This document shows positions 46,920 to 55,453 of a stretch of 55,453 bases of DNA, one piece after another. This DNA is from Deinococcus sp. Arct2-2 (lineage in GTDB: Bacteria > Deinococcota > Deinococci > Deinococcales > Deinococcaceae). The translations under genes were made by a program, and so were the position numbers. Under the pieces are notes generated by a model. It saw only the letters and a list, made by a program, of their open reading frames with translations, was not told where the DNA came from and did no database searches. How positions within the stretch are numbered: position 1 is the first letter of the stretch; every line of letters begins with the position of its first letter. The stretch lies in contig NZ_SSNW01000027.1 of NCBI RefSeq assembly GCF_004801315.1, forward strand, positions 1 through 55,453, given 5' to 3'.

Positions 46920-47533
46920 CCCTTCTTGGTGCTGCGCTGCCCAGCCGTGAGGTGGCCGAACAATTGCTGCTGGACGCCGAAGCCCTGAACCCCGGCGGGT
47001 GGGTGCCGCACTCGCGCTATGTCGCTCTGGCCGCCCGCTCCATTGCTGAGCACCACCCCACCCTAGACCCTCAGCGGATGCACACGCTGGGCCTGCTGCA
47101 CGACATAGGCCGCCGTACTGGGCCGAACAAAGACCGTCATATTCTGGACGGCTACGACTTTTTAACGACGTTGGGCTATGAAGACGCGGCCCGAATTGCC
47201 CTGACCCATTCCTTCGTGATTCCCGATGTCGCCACCCTGCAAGGCGCGTGGGACGGCACGCCGGACGAATTGACCCGGCTGGGAAACTTGTTGGCCGCAG
47301 TTACCCTGTCGGAAGAAGACCGTTTGCTGCAACTGTGCGACATGCTGGCGCTCCCAGACGGCTTTTGCACCATTCAGGAGCGGATTTTGGATGTGGCCCT
47401 GCGCTACACCGTCAACGGACGAACGCCGGAAAAATGGCGGGCAAAGCTGGCCCTCAAAGCTCACTTCGATCAGGTCTGCGGCGTCAACATCTACCGCCTG
47501 CTGCCGGGATTCGTAGAACGGTTGCTGGCGTAA
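46904..47533 (+). CDS. HD-domain hydrolase
   Basis: A 209-residue cytosolic protein. His36 (PHSRYVALAARSIAEHH), His66-Asp67 (GLLHDIGRRTGPN) and a later Asp (LLQLCDMLALPDG) make an HD metal site. Such proteins hydrolyse nucleotides or phosphate esters; the substrate is unknown. It overlaps the cysteine desulfurase gene by 16 bases, so the two are translated together. A damaged copy of its last 26 codons lies at 49278-49355, evidence of an old duplication. Confidence 0.8.
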   Translation: MEPGLTLLGAALPSREVAEQLLLDAEALNPGGWVPHSRYVALAARSIAEHHPTLDPQRMHTLGLLHDIGRRTGPNKDRHILDGYDFLTTLGYEDAARIALTHSFVIPDVATLQGAWDGTPDELTRLGNLLAAVTLSEEDRLLQLCDMLALPDGFCTIQERILDVALRYTVNGRTPEKWRAKLALKAHFDQVCGVNIYRLLPGFVERLLA

Positions 47534-47540
47534 AACGAAA

Positions 47541-47579
47541 ACCGGATGGAAAGCCCAAACGGGAGGCCTTCAATCCGGT
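47541..47579 (+). terminator. Hairpin after the HD gene
   Basis: ACCGGAT (47541-47547) pairs with ATCCGGT (47573-47579), with an inner AAGCC/GGCTT-like pairing. It lacks a T-run. Confidence 0.45.
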
Positions 47580-47649
47580 GTCGGTAGCGGTGCAGAGGGT
47601 GAGTGGGGATGGGGGAAAACTCAGCAACTAGAGCGTTGTATTGATTTCT

Positions 47650-47725
47650 ATTCCCTCGCCCCTTGTGGGAGAGGGGCGCTGCACCGCAGCGGGGTGAGGG
47701 GGCCACCAGTGGCGAACCCGCCCAA
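47650..47725 (-). repeat. Family B repeat
   Basis: CCCTCGCCCCTTGTGGGAGA is followed by GCGCTGCACCGCAGCGGGGT and GAGGGGGCCACC. It has the same orientation as the copy at 33486 and the opposite one to 9358. Confidence 0.7.
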
Positions 47726-47735
47726 TGTCTTGGTG

Positions 47736-48548
47736 TCAGTCGCCCAAAAAGGTTTGGCGGATGCCTGCGCGGAAGGCTTCGTCGCCCACTTGCAGGCGCT
47801 GAGCGTAGAGGGCCTGAGCGTCCGCGCCCGCCACATAGCGCAGTTGCTCTTTGCCGTCGGTCACGGCTTCCCAGACCACCGCCGCGATCTGTTCGGCAGT
47901 CGAGCTTCCCGTTCCGCGTGTGGGATCGGTGAACGCCGTCCACACTTTCTGGATGTCTTCAGCGTAGGCTTCGTGCATCGCCATATCCAGCGAGCGGCTG
48001 GCAAAATCGGTGCTGATGCCGCCGGGAGACACGGTTTTCACGGCGATTCCAAACCGTTTGAGTTCAAAGGCGAGGCTTTCGCTCCAGCCTTCCAGCGCCC
48101 ACTTGGTGGCGTGGTAGGCCGAGTTCATAGGGAAGGTGACGAGGCCGCCAATAGAGGTAGTCGTGACGATCAGCCCTGAGCCTTTGGCCCGCAGGTGAGG
48201 TAAAAACGCCTGCGTGACCCGCATCACGCCCAGCAGGTTGGTGTCGATCTGGCGCACCATCTGGGCGTCGGTCATGCCTTCGAGGGGGCCTGCCAAACCG
48301 TAACCCGCGTTGTTGAAGACCACGTCCACATCGGCCTGCGCGAGTGCCTGCGCTACGGTGCTCTTAATCTGCTCCGGGTTGGTTACGTCCAGCGGCAACA
48401 CGGTGATCTTGCTGTGCGCGGCGAGGTCTGCACCGTTTTCGGGAGTCCGCATGGTGGCAATCACGTTCCAGCCTTGTTCGGCAAAGAGCAGGGCGGTGGC
48501 GCGGCCTAAGCCAGTGGAAGCTCCGGTAATAAAGATGGTTTTAGGCAT
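47736..48548 (-). CDS. Short-chain dehydrogenase/reductase
   Basis: A 270-residue classical SDR. The cofactor motif is TGASTGLGRA (9-18), NNAG lies at about 88-91, and the catalytic triad is Ser-Tyr-Lys with Y-x-x-x-K in SAYHATKWALEGWSESLA. The early ATMRTPENGADL after strand 2 fits NADPH better than NADH. It reduces or oxidises an unknown carbonyl. SD AGGAGA precedes ATG 48548. It is divergent from a TetR gene, and operator-like repeats overlap its promoter (TTGACA-N17-AATACT on the minus strand), so it is probably repressed by that TetR. Confidence 0.87.
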   Translation of the reverse strand: MPKTIFITGASTGLGRATALLFAEQGWNVIATMRTPENGADLAAHSKITVLPLDVTNPEQIKSTVAQALAQADVDVVFNNAGYGLAGPLEGMTDAQMVRQIDTNLLGVMRVTQAFLPHLRAKGSGLIVTTTSIGGLVTFPMNSAYHATKWALEGWSESLAFELKRFGIAVKTVSPGGISTDFASRSLDMAMHEAYAEDIQKVWTAFTDPTRGTGSSTAEQIAAVVWEAVTDGKEQLRYVAGADAQALYAQRLQVGDEAFRAGIRQTFLGD

Positions 48549-48597
48549 GGTCAGTCTCCTGAGACAGAGAGGGCGGAAGGGCAGTAGTCTGTTCACT

Positions 48598-48665
48598 CTG
48601 ACAGTTTTTATCAAATTGTCAGGGTGTTCGTGTGGTTAGTATTGACGCGGTGACAGAATTTGTCA
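48598..48665. promoter_or_regulatory. Divergent SDR/TetR control region with TGACA...TGTCA repeats
   Basis: A perfect palindrome TGACA-GAATT-TGTCA lies at 48651-48665. A wider repeat CTGACA-N13-TGTCAG at 48598-48622 uses the same half-site. On the minus strand TTGACA (from the palindrome) lies 17 bases before AATACT, a good promoter for the SDR gene. Repressor binding to the palindrome would cover the -35. Control by the adjacent TetR protein is inferred. Confidence 0.65.
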
Positions 48666-48716
48666 AGAGTGTGCTTTACTGGTCAGGAGAGCGCCTGAAC
48701 ACGGCCCACATCCCCC

Positions 48717-49253
48717 ATGACACCAGACCCCAAACGCCAATTTGTTATCCAGCAAGCCTATGAGGTTTTTGCCCGCTACGGCTACAGCCGCACCACGATG
48801 GGCGATCTGGCGCAGGCGGCGGGCATGTCTCGCCCCGCGCTGTACTTGGTCTTTCCCAATAAAGAAGACCTGTTCAGAGCGGTGATCGGGTGGATGAGCG
48901 AGCAGGGCTTACAGCAACTCGCCGCCGAATTGGACGCCCTCCCTGATTTGGAAAGCCAACTGAACCACGCCTGCTTGCAGTGGATTCTGAGAGGCAGACA
49001 GCTTGCCAGCACTTACCCAGACGCCGCTGACCTGTTCGATACCAAGTTCGGCGGCGTGACCCAGTTGTACGACGATTTTCGGGCCTTCCTGAGCCGCCTT
49101 CTAATGAAGCATGGGCGTCACGCCGCTGCCGCAGACGACTTGGCTCTGTTGTTGGTCACGTCGCTCAAAGCCTTCAAGTCGGACATCAAAGATGACACCG
49201 GACTCCGGCACATTATTGCGTTGCAGGTCAGCTTGATTGCCAAAGCTGGGTGA
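48717..49253 (+). CDS. TetR-family transcriptional regulator
   Basis: A 178-residue repressor. The N-terminal helix-turn-helix (QFVIQQAYEVFARYGYSRTTMGDLAQAAGMSRPALYLVFPNKEDLFRAVIGWM, about 8-60) is typical. The rest is the ligand-binding dimer domain with no recognisable effector. It is divergently transcribed from the SDR gene and likely binds the TGACA/TGTCA repeats between them, controlling both. Such TetR/SDR pairs commonly deal with toxic carbonyl compounds. Confidence 0.88.
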   Translation: MTPDPKRQFVIQQAYEVFARYGYSRTTMGDLAQAAGMSRPALYLVFPNKEDLFRAVIGWMSEQGLQQLAAELDALPDLESQLNHACLQWILRGRQLASTYPDAADLFDTKFGGVTQLYDDFRAFLSRLLMKHGRHAAAADDLALLLVTSLKAFKSDIKDDTGLRHIIALQVSLIAKAG

Positions 49254-49277
49254 TGTTGGGGGAAAGTCTTAGGTTTT

Positions 49278-49355
49278 AAGGCCCACGTTGATGGGGTCTG
49301 CGGCGTCAGTGTTCACCGCCTACTGCCGGGATTGATGGGGTGGTTGCTGGGGTAA
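49278..49355 (+). pseudogene. Fragment of a duplicated HD-domain gene
   Basis: Twenty-five codons plus stop read KAHVDGVCGVSVHRLLPGLM... and end at TAA 49353-49355. They match the end of the HD gene at 46904-47533 (KAHFDQVCGVNIYRLLPGFV) in most positions, including the stop. No start or upstream homology survives. It is either the relic of a tandem duplication interrupted by the SDR/TetR pair or a recombination scar. Confidence 0.75.
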
Positions 49356-49363
49356 GTCAGAAT

Positions 49364-49825
49364 TTATTCCAGAGCCAACTCCTCCGCGCTGGGAGCCTGA
49401 AAAATCTGCAGATATTCATCCAGCATGGCGGCAGGAATGTGGAATGTCCCCGGCGGCAAGTCGCGGTTGCGGGCCTCCAGACGGGCCAGCAGTTCTGACC
49501 GCGTGACCTGCGGGGCCAGCAATTTGACCCGTGCGCCCACGCTCCAAGCCCGTGCCCGGTAGTTCTCGCGTTCTCCCCGCCCCCACAGGCCATAATCCAG
49601 CACTACATTCAGGCCCAGTGTCAGCGCCCGCGCTGCTATACCCCACAGCAACGCCTCCATGATGTCACGTTTGCCTCCGCCCTCGCCGTCGCTCGCCCCA
49701 AACAGCGGCATCATCCATTCATCGGGAGTCAGGCGCAGGGCCGCATGTTCTTGCTCCAGTTGCCTTGCCAGCGTGGTTTTGCCCGCACCGGGCAGGCCAC
49801 ACAGGAGAAACAGGGTGGGTGTCAT
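49364..49825 (-). CDS. P-loop kinase-like ATP-binding protein
   Basis: A 153-residue protein with Walker A GLPGAGKTTLA (10-20). It resembles small zeta-toxin/AAA_33-type kinases: after the P-loop comes LRLTPDEWMMPLFG, an Asp that could act on the phosphate acceptor, then LNVVLDYGLWGRGERENYRARA, and a late Arg-rich lid (LLARLEARNRDLP). It is probably a small-molecule kinase, possibly acting on an antibiotic or sugar. No antitoxin-like neighbour is present. TAGATT six bases before ATG supports a leaderless start. Confidence 0.82.
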   Translation of the reverse strand: MTPTLFLLCGLPGAGKTTLARQLEQEHAALRLTPDEWMMPLFGASDGEGGGKRDIMEALLWGIAARALTLGLNVVLDYGLWGRGERENYRARAWSVGARVKLLAPQVTRSELLARLEARNRDLPPGTFHIPAAMLDEYLQIFQAPSAEELALE

Positions 49826-49841
49826 AGGGCGAATCTAGAGC

Positions 49842-49873
49842 AAACAAACCCCCGACACCTTCCAGCGCGGGGG
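49842..49873 (-). terminator. Terminator of the Nudix-valS transcript
   Basis: On the minus strand CCCCCG (49873-49868) pairs with CGGGGG (49854-49849), followed by TTTGTTTG, shortly after the valS stop codon at 49895. Confidence 0.8.
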
Positions 49874-49894
49874 CGTGTTCCGTACTGAAAATGC

Positions 49895-52715
<2,821 letters not shown>

Positions 52716-52723
<8 letters not shown>

Positions 52724-53225
52724 GGGCGAGGCTCCTGTTTGAGTGGATCGTTTCGGCAAGGAAGGAATGTAAGTGGGGTAAGGCGGCGTCCATTTCCCAA
52801 TCCAGTTTGGGGCGGTTCAAGTCGGCCCAGCGGAAGGCGAATCGGTGGCCGTCTGCGTGCTGCATCCAACTGTGGGGTAAGTCGTCAGGGGCGGTAAATG
52901 CGAAGGCGTAGCAGACTTGGCGGGTGAAGCGTTCGGGCGTCTGGGCTTCCCAGCGGTAGGCGGCCAGAAAGTGCGGATAGCTGAGCGTCAGGCCAGATTC
53001 TTCCCACAGTTCACGCACGGCGGCTTGCGCTGGGGTTTCGCCCACTTCCACGCTGCCCGCAGGCACTTGCACGCCTGCATCGGATACATCTACATGATCG
53101 AAGACCAGCAGCTTTTGGCCGTCATGCACAAAGCAGAGGACTTTCTCGCGCAGGCCCAAAGCTTGGGCGTCGGCCTGTGCCTGTGCTTCAGAAGATTGAA
53201 CTTCGGAATTGTAGAATGTGACCAC
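52716..53225 (-). CDS. Nudix hydrolase, co-transcribed with valS
   Basis: A 169-residue enzyme. The Nudix box GSVEVGETPAQAAVRELWEESGL matches GX5EX7REUXEEXGU in full, so pyrophosphohydrolase activity on a nucleoside diphosphate derivative is expected; the exact substrate is unknown. GTG 53225 is chosen: GGAGGTGA lies seven bases upstream, and starts further 5' fall inside the T-box terminator. The first 30 residues (about VTFYNSEVQSSEAQAQADAQ) are extra. It sits between the T-box and valS and overlaps valS by eight bases, so both are induced by valine-tRNA shortage (inference). Confidence 0.87.
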
Positions 53226-53261
53226 CGCTTCACCTCCATCCTTTTGGCCCTCAGAGATAAC

Positions 53262-53570
53262 AAAAAACGTCTCGTCCGCCGGAATTGCTTCCGGACGCGG
53301 ACGAGACGTTAAGCTCTGTATCCCGTGGTACCACCGCACTTCCCTACTGAATGTAGGGCGCTCTTGCTGCGCTATAGCGGGCGCACCCGGACGGCTCTAC
53401 TGGGCCTGCGATGCCGGATGAGGGCGGGCCGTTCTGCCGTCATGCTCGCGGGCGACGTTCTCTGGTGGCTTACCCGCCCCGGCTCTCAGTCTCGGCGGGG
53501 CTTCCTGTGGGGCCAAGTTCAACTACGATCATTCCGATCAGAACGTCCAGATACTCTTCCCGGTCACTGC
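53262..53570 (-). ncRNA. T-box riboswitch upstream of the Nudix-valS operon
   Basis: Read on the minus strand it begins with CCGGGAAGAGTATCTGG-like Stem I sequence (from 53563). It contains the T-box core AGTGCGGTGGTACCACGGG (53340-53322) and ends in a terminator: AACGTCTCGTCCG (53310-53298) with CGGACGAGACGTT (53278-53266) and a run of T. The TGGT in the core would pair with the ACCA end of uncharged tRNA-Val (A as discriminator). A GTC triplet at 53456-53454 after GAAC is a possible Val specifier, but it can also pair with GACGTTCT at 53547-53540. A -10 TATACT lies at 53582-53577. Confidence 0.9.
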
Positions 53571-53610
53571 ACATTCAGTATACGGCGTGAGGGGGGCGAA
53601 AGACGTGCCT

Positions 53611-54405
53611 TTATTCCCCAGCGGGCGCAGAGGACGAATCAGCACTCGGCAACGCGGCATTGGGCAAATCGGCACTGGGTAAATCGGCGATGTCGAAGCG
53701 GTACAGTAGCGGCTTCTTCATGAATCCACGCGGCACGGCTACCGTTACCGTGCGGTACGGCACACCCGTTACAGCGGCCCCCACAGGAAAAGTCAGCACT
53801 TCGCTGCCTACGCGGGCGCTCCTGTCCCCGATGTCCAGCAGGCCTTCAGCGCGGCTCAGCACGTCATACGGGTGCTGAATCATGACCGTCAGCTTGACCT
53901 GTTGGCCCACCAAGCTCCGCAGCGGGTTGGCGTCTTGTTCAAAGGCCGTGCGGATTTCGTCGGGCAGGCGCTCGCGGGTCACCTTCACCGCCAGCGCATA
54001 TTCCCCAATCGGAAACACCACTTCGCGGATCAGGGTCACGCCGTCGCCCTCGGCCTCGCGGAAGGCTTGCAGCAGGGCGGCGCGTCGGTTTTTCATCAGG
54101 GTTACGGGGGCGGTGGTGCCGCCTGTGCTGCGCTGTCCCATCGGAAAATCGCCGCGCTGAATAAAGCGTTCGGCTTGCAACAAGGTTTCTTCGCGGGTAC
54201 GAAAAGCCCGTTGCAGCACGGGTTCGTGGGGTTGCCAGTGGCCGCCCGAACCGCGCTGCATCCAGTCCACCCACAATTCGAATCGGTCTTGGTATTGCCA
54301 ACTGGGATGCGCTCCGGCGGCAGCCGTTGCCCCGCGCTCCGCGATTTCCTTTTGAGTCTGCGGCTCTGAATTGTGCGTGCCGGGTCTAGATGTGATCGCG
54401 CTCAT
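53611..54405 (-). CDS. Conserved hypothetical cytosolic protein
   Basis: A 264-residue protein I do not recognise. Residues 35-130 contain WQYQDRFELWVDWMQRGSGGHW and a basic helix (MKNRRAALLQAFREAEGDGV). Residues 130-235 look beta-rich (VVFPIGEYALAVKVTRERLP, QVKLTVMIQHPYDVLSRAEGLLDIGDRSARVGSEVLTFP). The last 30 residues are Ala/Asp/Pro/Ser repeats (ADLPSADLPNAALPSADSS). No signal peptide or membrane segment is present. GGAGG six bases before ATG supports the start. It is followed on the same strand by the T-box but ends before its promoter. Confidence 0.7.
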   Translation of the reverse strand: MSAITSRPGTHNSEPQTQKEIAERGATAAAGAHPSWQYQDRFELWVDWMQRGSGGHWQPHEPVLQRAFRTREETLLQAERFIQRGDFPMGQRSTGGTTAPVTLMKNRRAALLQAFREAEGDGVTLIREVVFPIGEYALAVKVTRERLPDEIRTAFEQDANPLRSLVGQQVKLTVMIQHPYDVLSRAEGLLDIGDRSARVGSEVLTFPVGAAVTGVPYRTVTVAVPRGFMKKPLLYRFDIADLPSADLPNAALPSADSSSAPAGE

Positions 54406-54559
54406 GCGTGTCCTCCACTTTCCCCATCATGCCTGAGCTTGTTGATGCGTGGGAAAGAGCGTCCACACACCAAGCTCATCTTTATGTTCGGCGTGATCCA
54501 CATGACCGGATGAACATCCTAGCAGCCAACGCTCAAGGATCGTCTGCCCCACCTGTTGT

Positions 54560-55093
54560 TCAGCCGACTTCGATCAGGCCTGCCGTCAGAAACGGCTTGA
54601 GGGTATCCAGCACTTGGCGAGGGGGAAGGCCGCTGCGGTCTAGCAAGGTGCGCAGGGCCACACCGTCAGGGATCAGGCTCAGGGCGCGGTATTGGTTGCG
54701 GGTCACGGGTTGGCTGTCGTTCCAGCGGGCGGTAAAGCGCACTGGCTTTTCCCAATCCGGAAAGGAGCGCAGCAAGACAATCCACGCTTCGTTGTCGTCC
54801 AGCATGCGCCTGAGGGTGGCGTCGCGCCGCAGGGCCAGCGTGCGGGAGGGTGGAATCAGGTTCGGCTCGAATTGAAACTGACCGCCGTCTAGGCTGGCGA
54901 GCATTTGCAGGGCTGCCTCGCCGCTCAGGTTGCCCGCTTGGGCATGAATAACCTCGCCGGGATCGAGCCACAGCGCCCCACCGCGTGGGTGCTCGACGCT
55001 AAAGCGGCCTGCCCGGCCACTAGACAGCAGCATCTGCATCACCGACAACAGGGGAAAAATAGCCAGATCGCCACGTACCATGAGTAAACGCAT
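54560..55093 (-). CDS. DUF4388 (PATAN-like) domain protein
   Basis: A 177-residue protein. VRGDLAIFPLLSVMQMLLSSGRAGRFSVEHPRGGALWLDPGEVIHAQAGNLSGEAALQMLASLDGGQFQFEP is a complete DUF4388 domain, usually found in signalling proteins tied to gliding, pili or gene control. The C-terminal 70 residues (LSLIPDGVALRTLLDRSGLPPRQVLDTLKPFLTAGLIEV) look like a winged helix. A TAGAAT box overlaps the first ATG (55093), so the true start may be ATG 55081, four codons later. It is separated by 154 bases, with no clear feature, from the gene at 53611. Confidence 0.78.
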   Translation of the reverse strand: MRLLMVRGDLAIFPLLSVMQMLLSSGRAGRFSVEHPRGGALWLDPGEVIHAQAGNLSGEAALQMLASLDGGQFQFEPNLIPPSRTLALRRDATLRRMLDDNEAWIVLLRSFPDWEKPVRFTARWNDSQPVTRNQYRALSLIPDGVALRTLLDRSGLPPRQVLDTLKPFLTAGLIEVG

Positions 55094-55164
55094 TCTAGGG
55101 GCTGGGGACTTGAAAAGGCAGGGGGCGGCTTGAGCTGACGGGGGGGGAGGGAAGATTTGACTGA

Positions 55165-55378
55165 CGATTCCGAGAAAGCGCCCAGTTTGTCCAGCAACCA
55201 GCCTGCCTAAATGGGAGCTACAACAGCTTTTGTCCCCACCTCAAGGGGGGGCGTTGCGCAGCAACGGGGGGGTTCACTCGCCAAGTCAGATTTAAGTCGC
55301 GTGTAAACCACCCAGTCTGCTTCGCAGCCAGCCCCCTTAAAGGGGAGTGCAAAAGCTGTTGGATCCTCCCCTCTCCTG
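55165..55378 (+). repeat. Family A repeats, two degraded copies in tandem
   Basis: The first (55165-55282) has a diverged left half (GCCCAGTTTGTCCAGCAACC) and a good right half ending GTTCACTCGCCAA. The second (55297-55378) starts CGTGTAAACC-ACCCAGTCTGC and breaks off after GATCCTCCCCTCTCCTGCGG. Sequence from 55379 to the end shows no gene; GCTTTTCAAGTC there also occurs near 40840. Confidence 0.8.
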
Positions 55379-55453
55379 CGGAGCTTTTCAAGTCTAATAC
55401 CAAACTAAAATGAGTCCAGAACATGTTTAATCCAGGGGAAGAGGGTCAGCGAT

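Overview
The window looks like chromosomal DNA from a Deinococcus species. This rests on several things: GC-rich codon use; a UV-damage endonuclease (uvsE) coupled to a DUF2256 zinc protein; a YfiT/DinB-type thiol transferase suited to a bacillithiol-using cell; an amylosucrase; and many promoters whose -10 box (TANNNT) sits about six bases before the start codon, the leaderless arrangement known to be common in Deinococcus. Assignment to a species is not possible from the sequence alone.

Layout. 1-7.4 kb: gamma-glutamylcyclotransferase-like protein, secreted HtrA-type protease, an unknown protein under a two-operator promoter, GNAT, a PadR/membrane-protein cassette, a DinB/small membrane protein/HD-hydrolase operon, and a phosphatase/thioesterase pair. 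8-13 kb: a branched-chain amino-acid (Liv) ABC transporter. 13.2-16 kb: a guanidine-III riboswitch with the Gdx exporter, then accD-accA. 16-23 kb: a second PadR/membrane cassette, penicillin acylase, a secreted small protein, amylosucrase. 23-29 kb: a very large DUF11-repeat surface protein and a small tail-anchored secreted protein. 29.3-30.6 kb: DAHP synthase behind what looks like a Phe/Tyr/Trp leader-peptide attenuator. 30.9-33 kb: DUF2256-uvsE, VanZ, methylmalonyl-CoA epimerase. 33.6-40 kb: GAF-GAF-GGDEF protein, S4 protein, ZapE, an orphan solute-binding protein, a paired SMR exporter. 40.3-40.64 kb: a non-coding stretch rich in hairpins. 40.9-49.8 kb: orphan amino-acid permease, TipA-type MerR, AzlCD, PASTA protein with a degenerate kinase lobe, cysteine desulfurase, HD protein, divergent SDR/TetR pair, a broken HD fragment, P-loop kinase. 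49.9-55.1 kb: T-box, Nudix and valS, then two proteins of unknown role.

Amino-acid supply is a recurring theme: Liv uptake, AzlCD export, DAHP synthase with a leader peptide, a T-box on valS. The Nudix gene shares the valS transcript.

The intergenic space is full of dispersed repeats. Family A (about 120 bp, terminal inverted repeats TTGGAAGGTGAAC or TTGGCGTGTGAAC around two G/C-rich hairpins) has twelve copies at nine loci, all in the same orientation. Family B (GGTGGCCCCCTC ends) occurs in both orientations. Family C (GTGGATCGTGG ends) has two long copies and shorter ones. No tRNA, rRNA, CRISPR array or intact insertion sequence was seen. The strongest candidate for something undescribed is the 29339-29455 leader: a 17-codon peptide containing FFYWF, a strong terminator, and a competing antiterminator that overlaps the peptide's stop codon, all placed before the enzyme whose pathway makes exactly those three amino acids.
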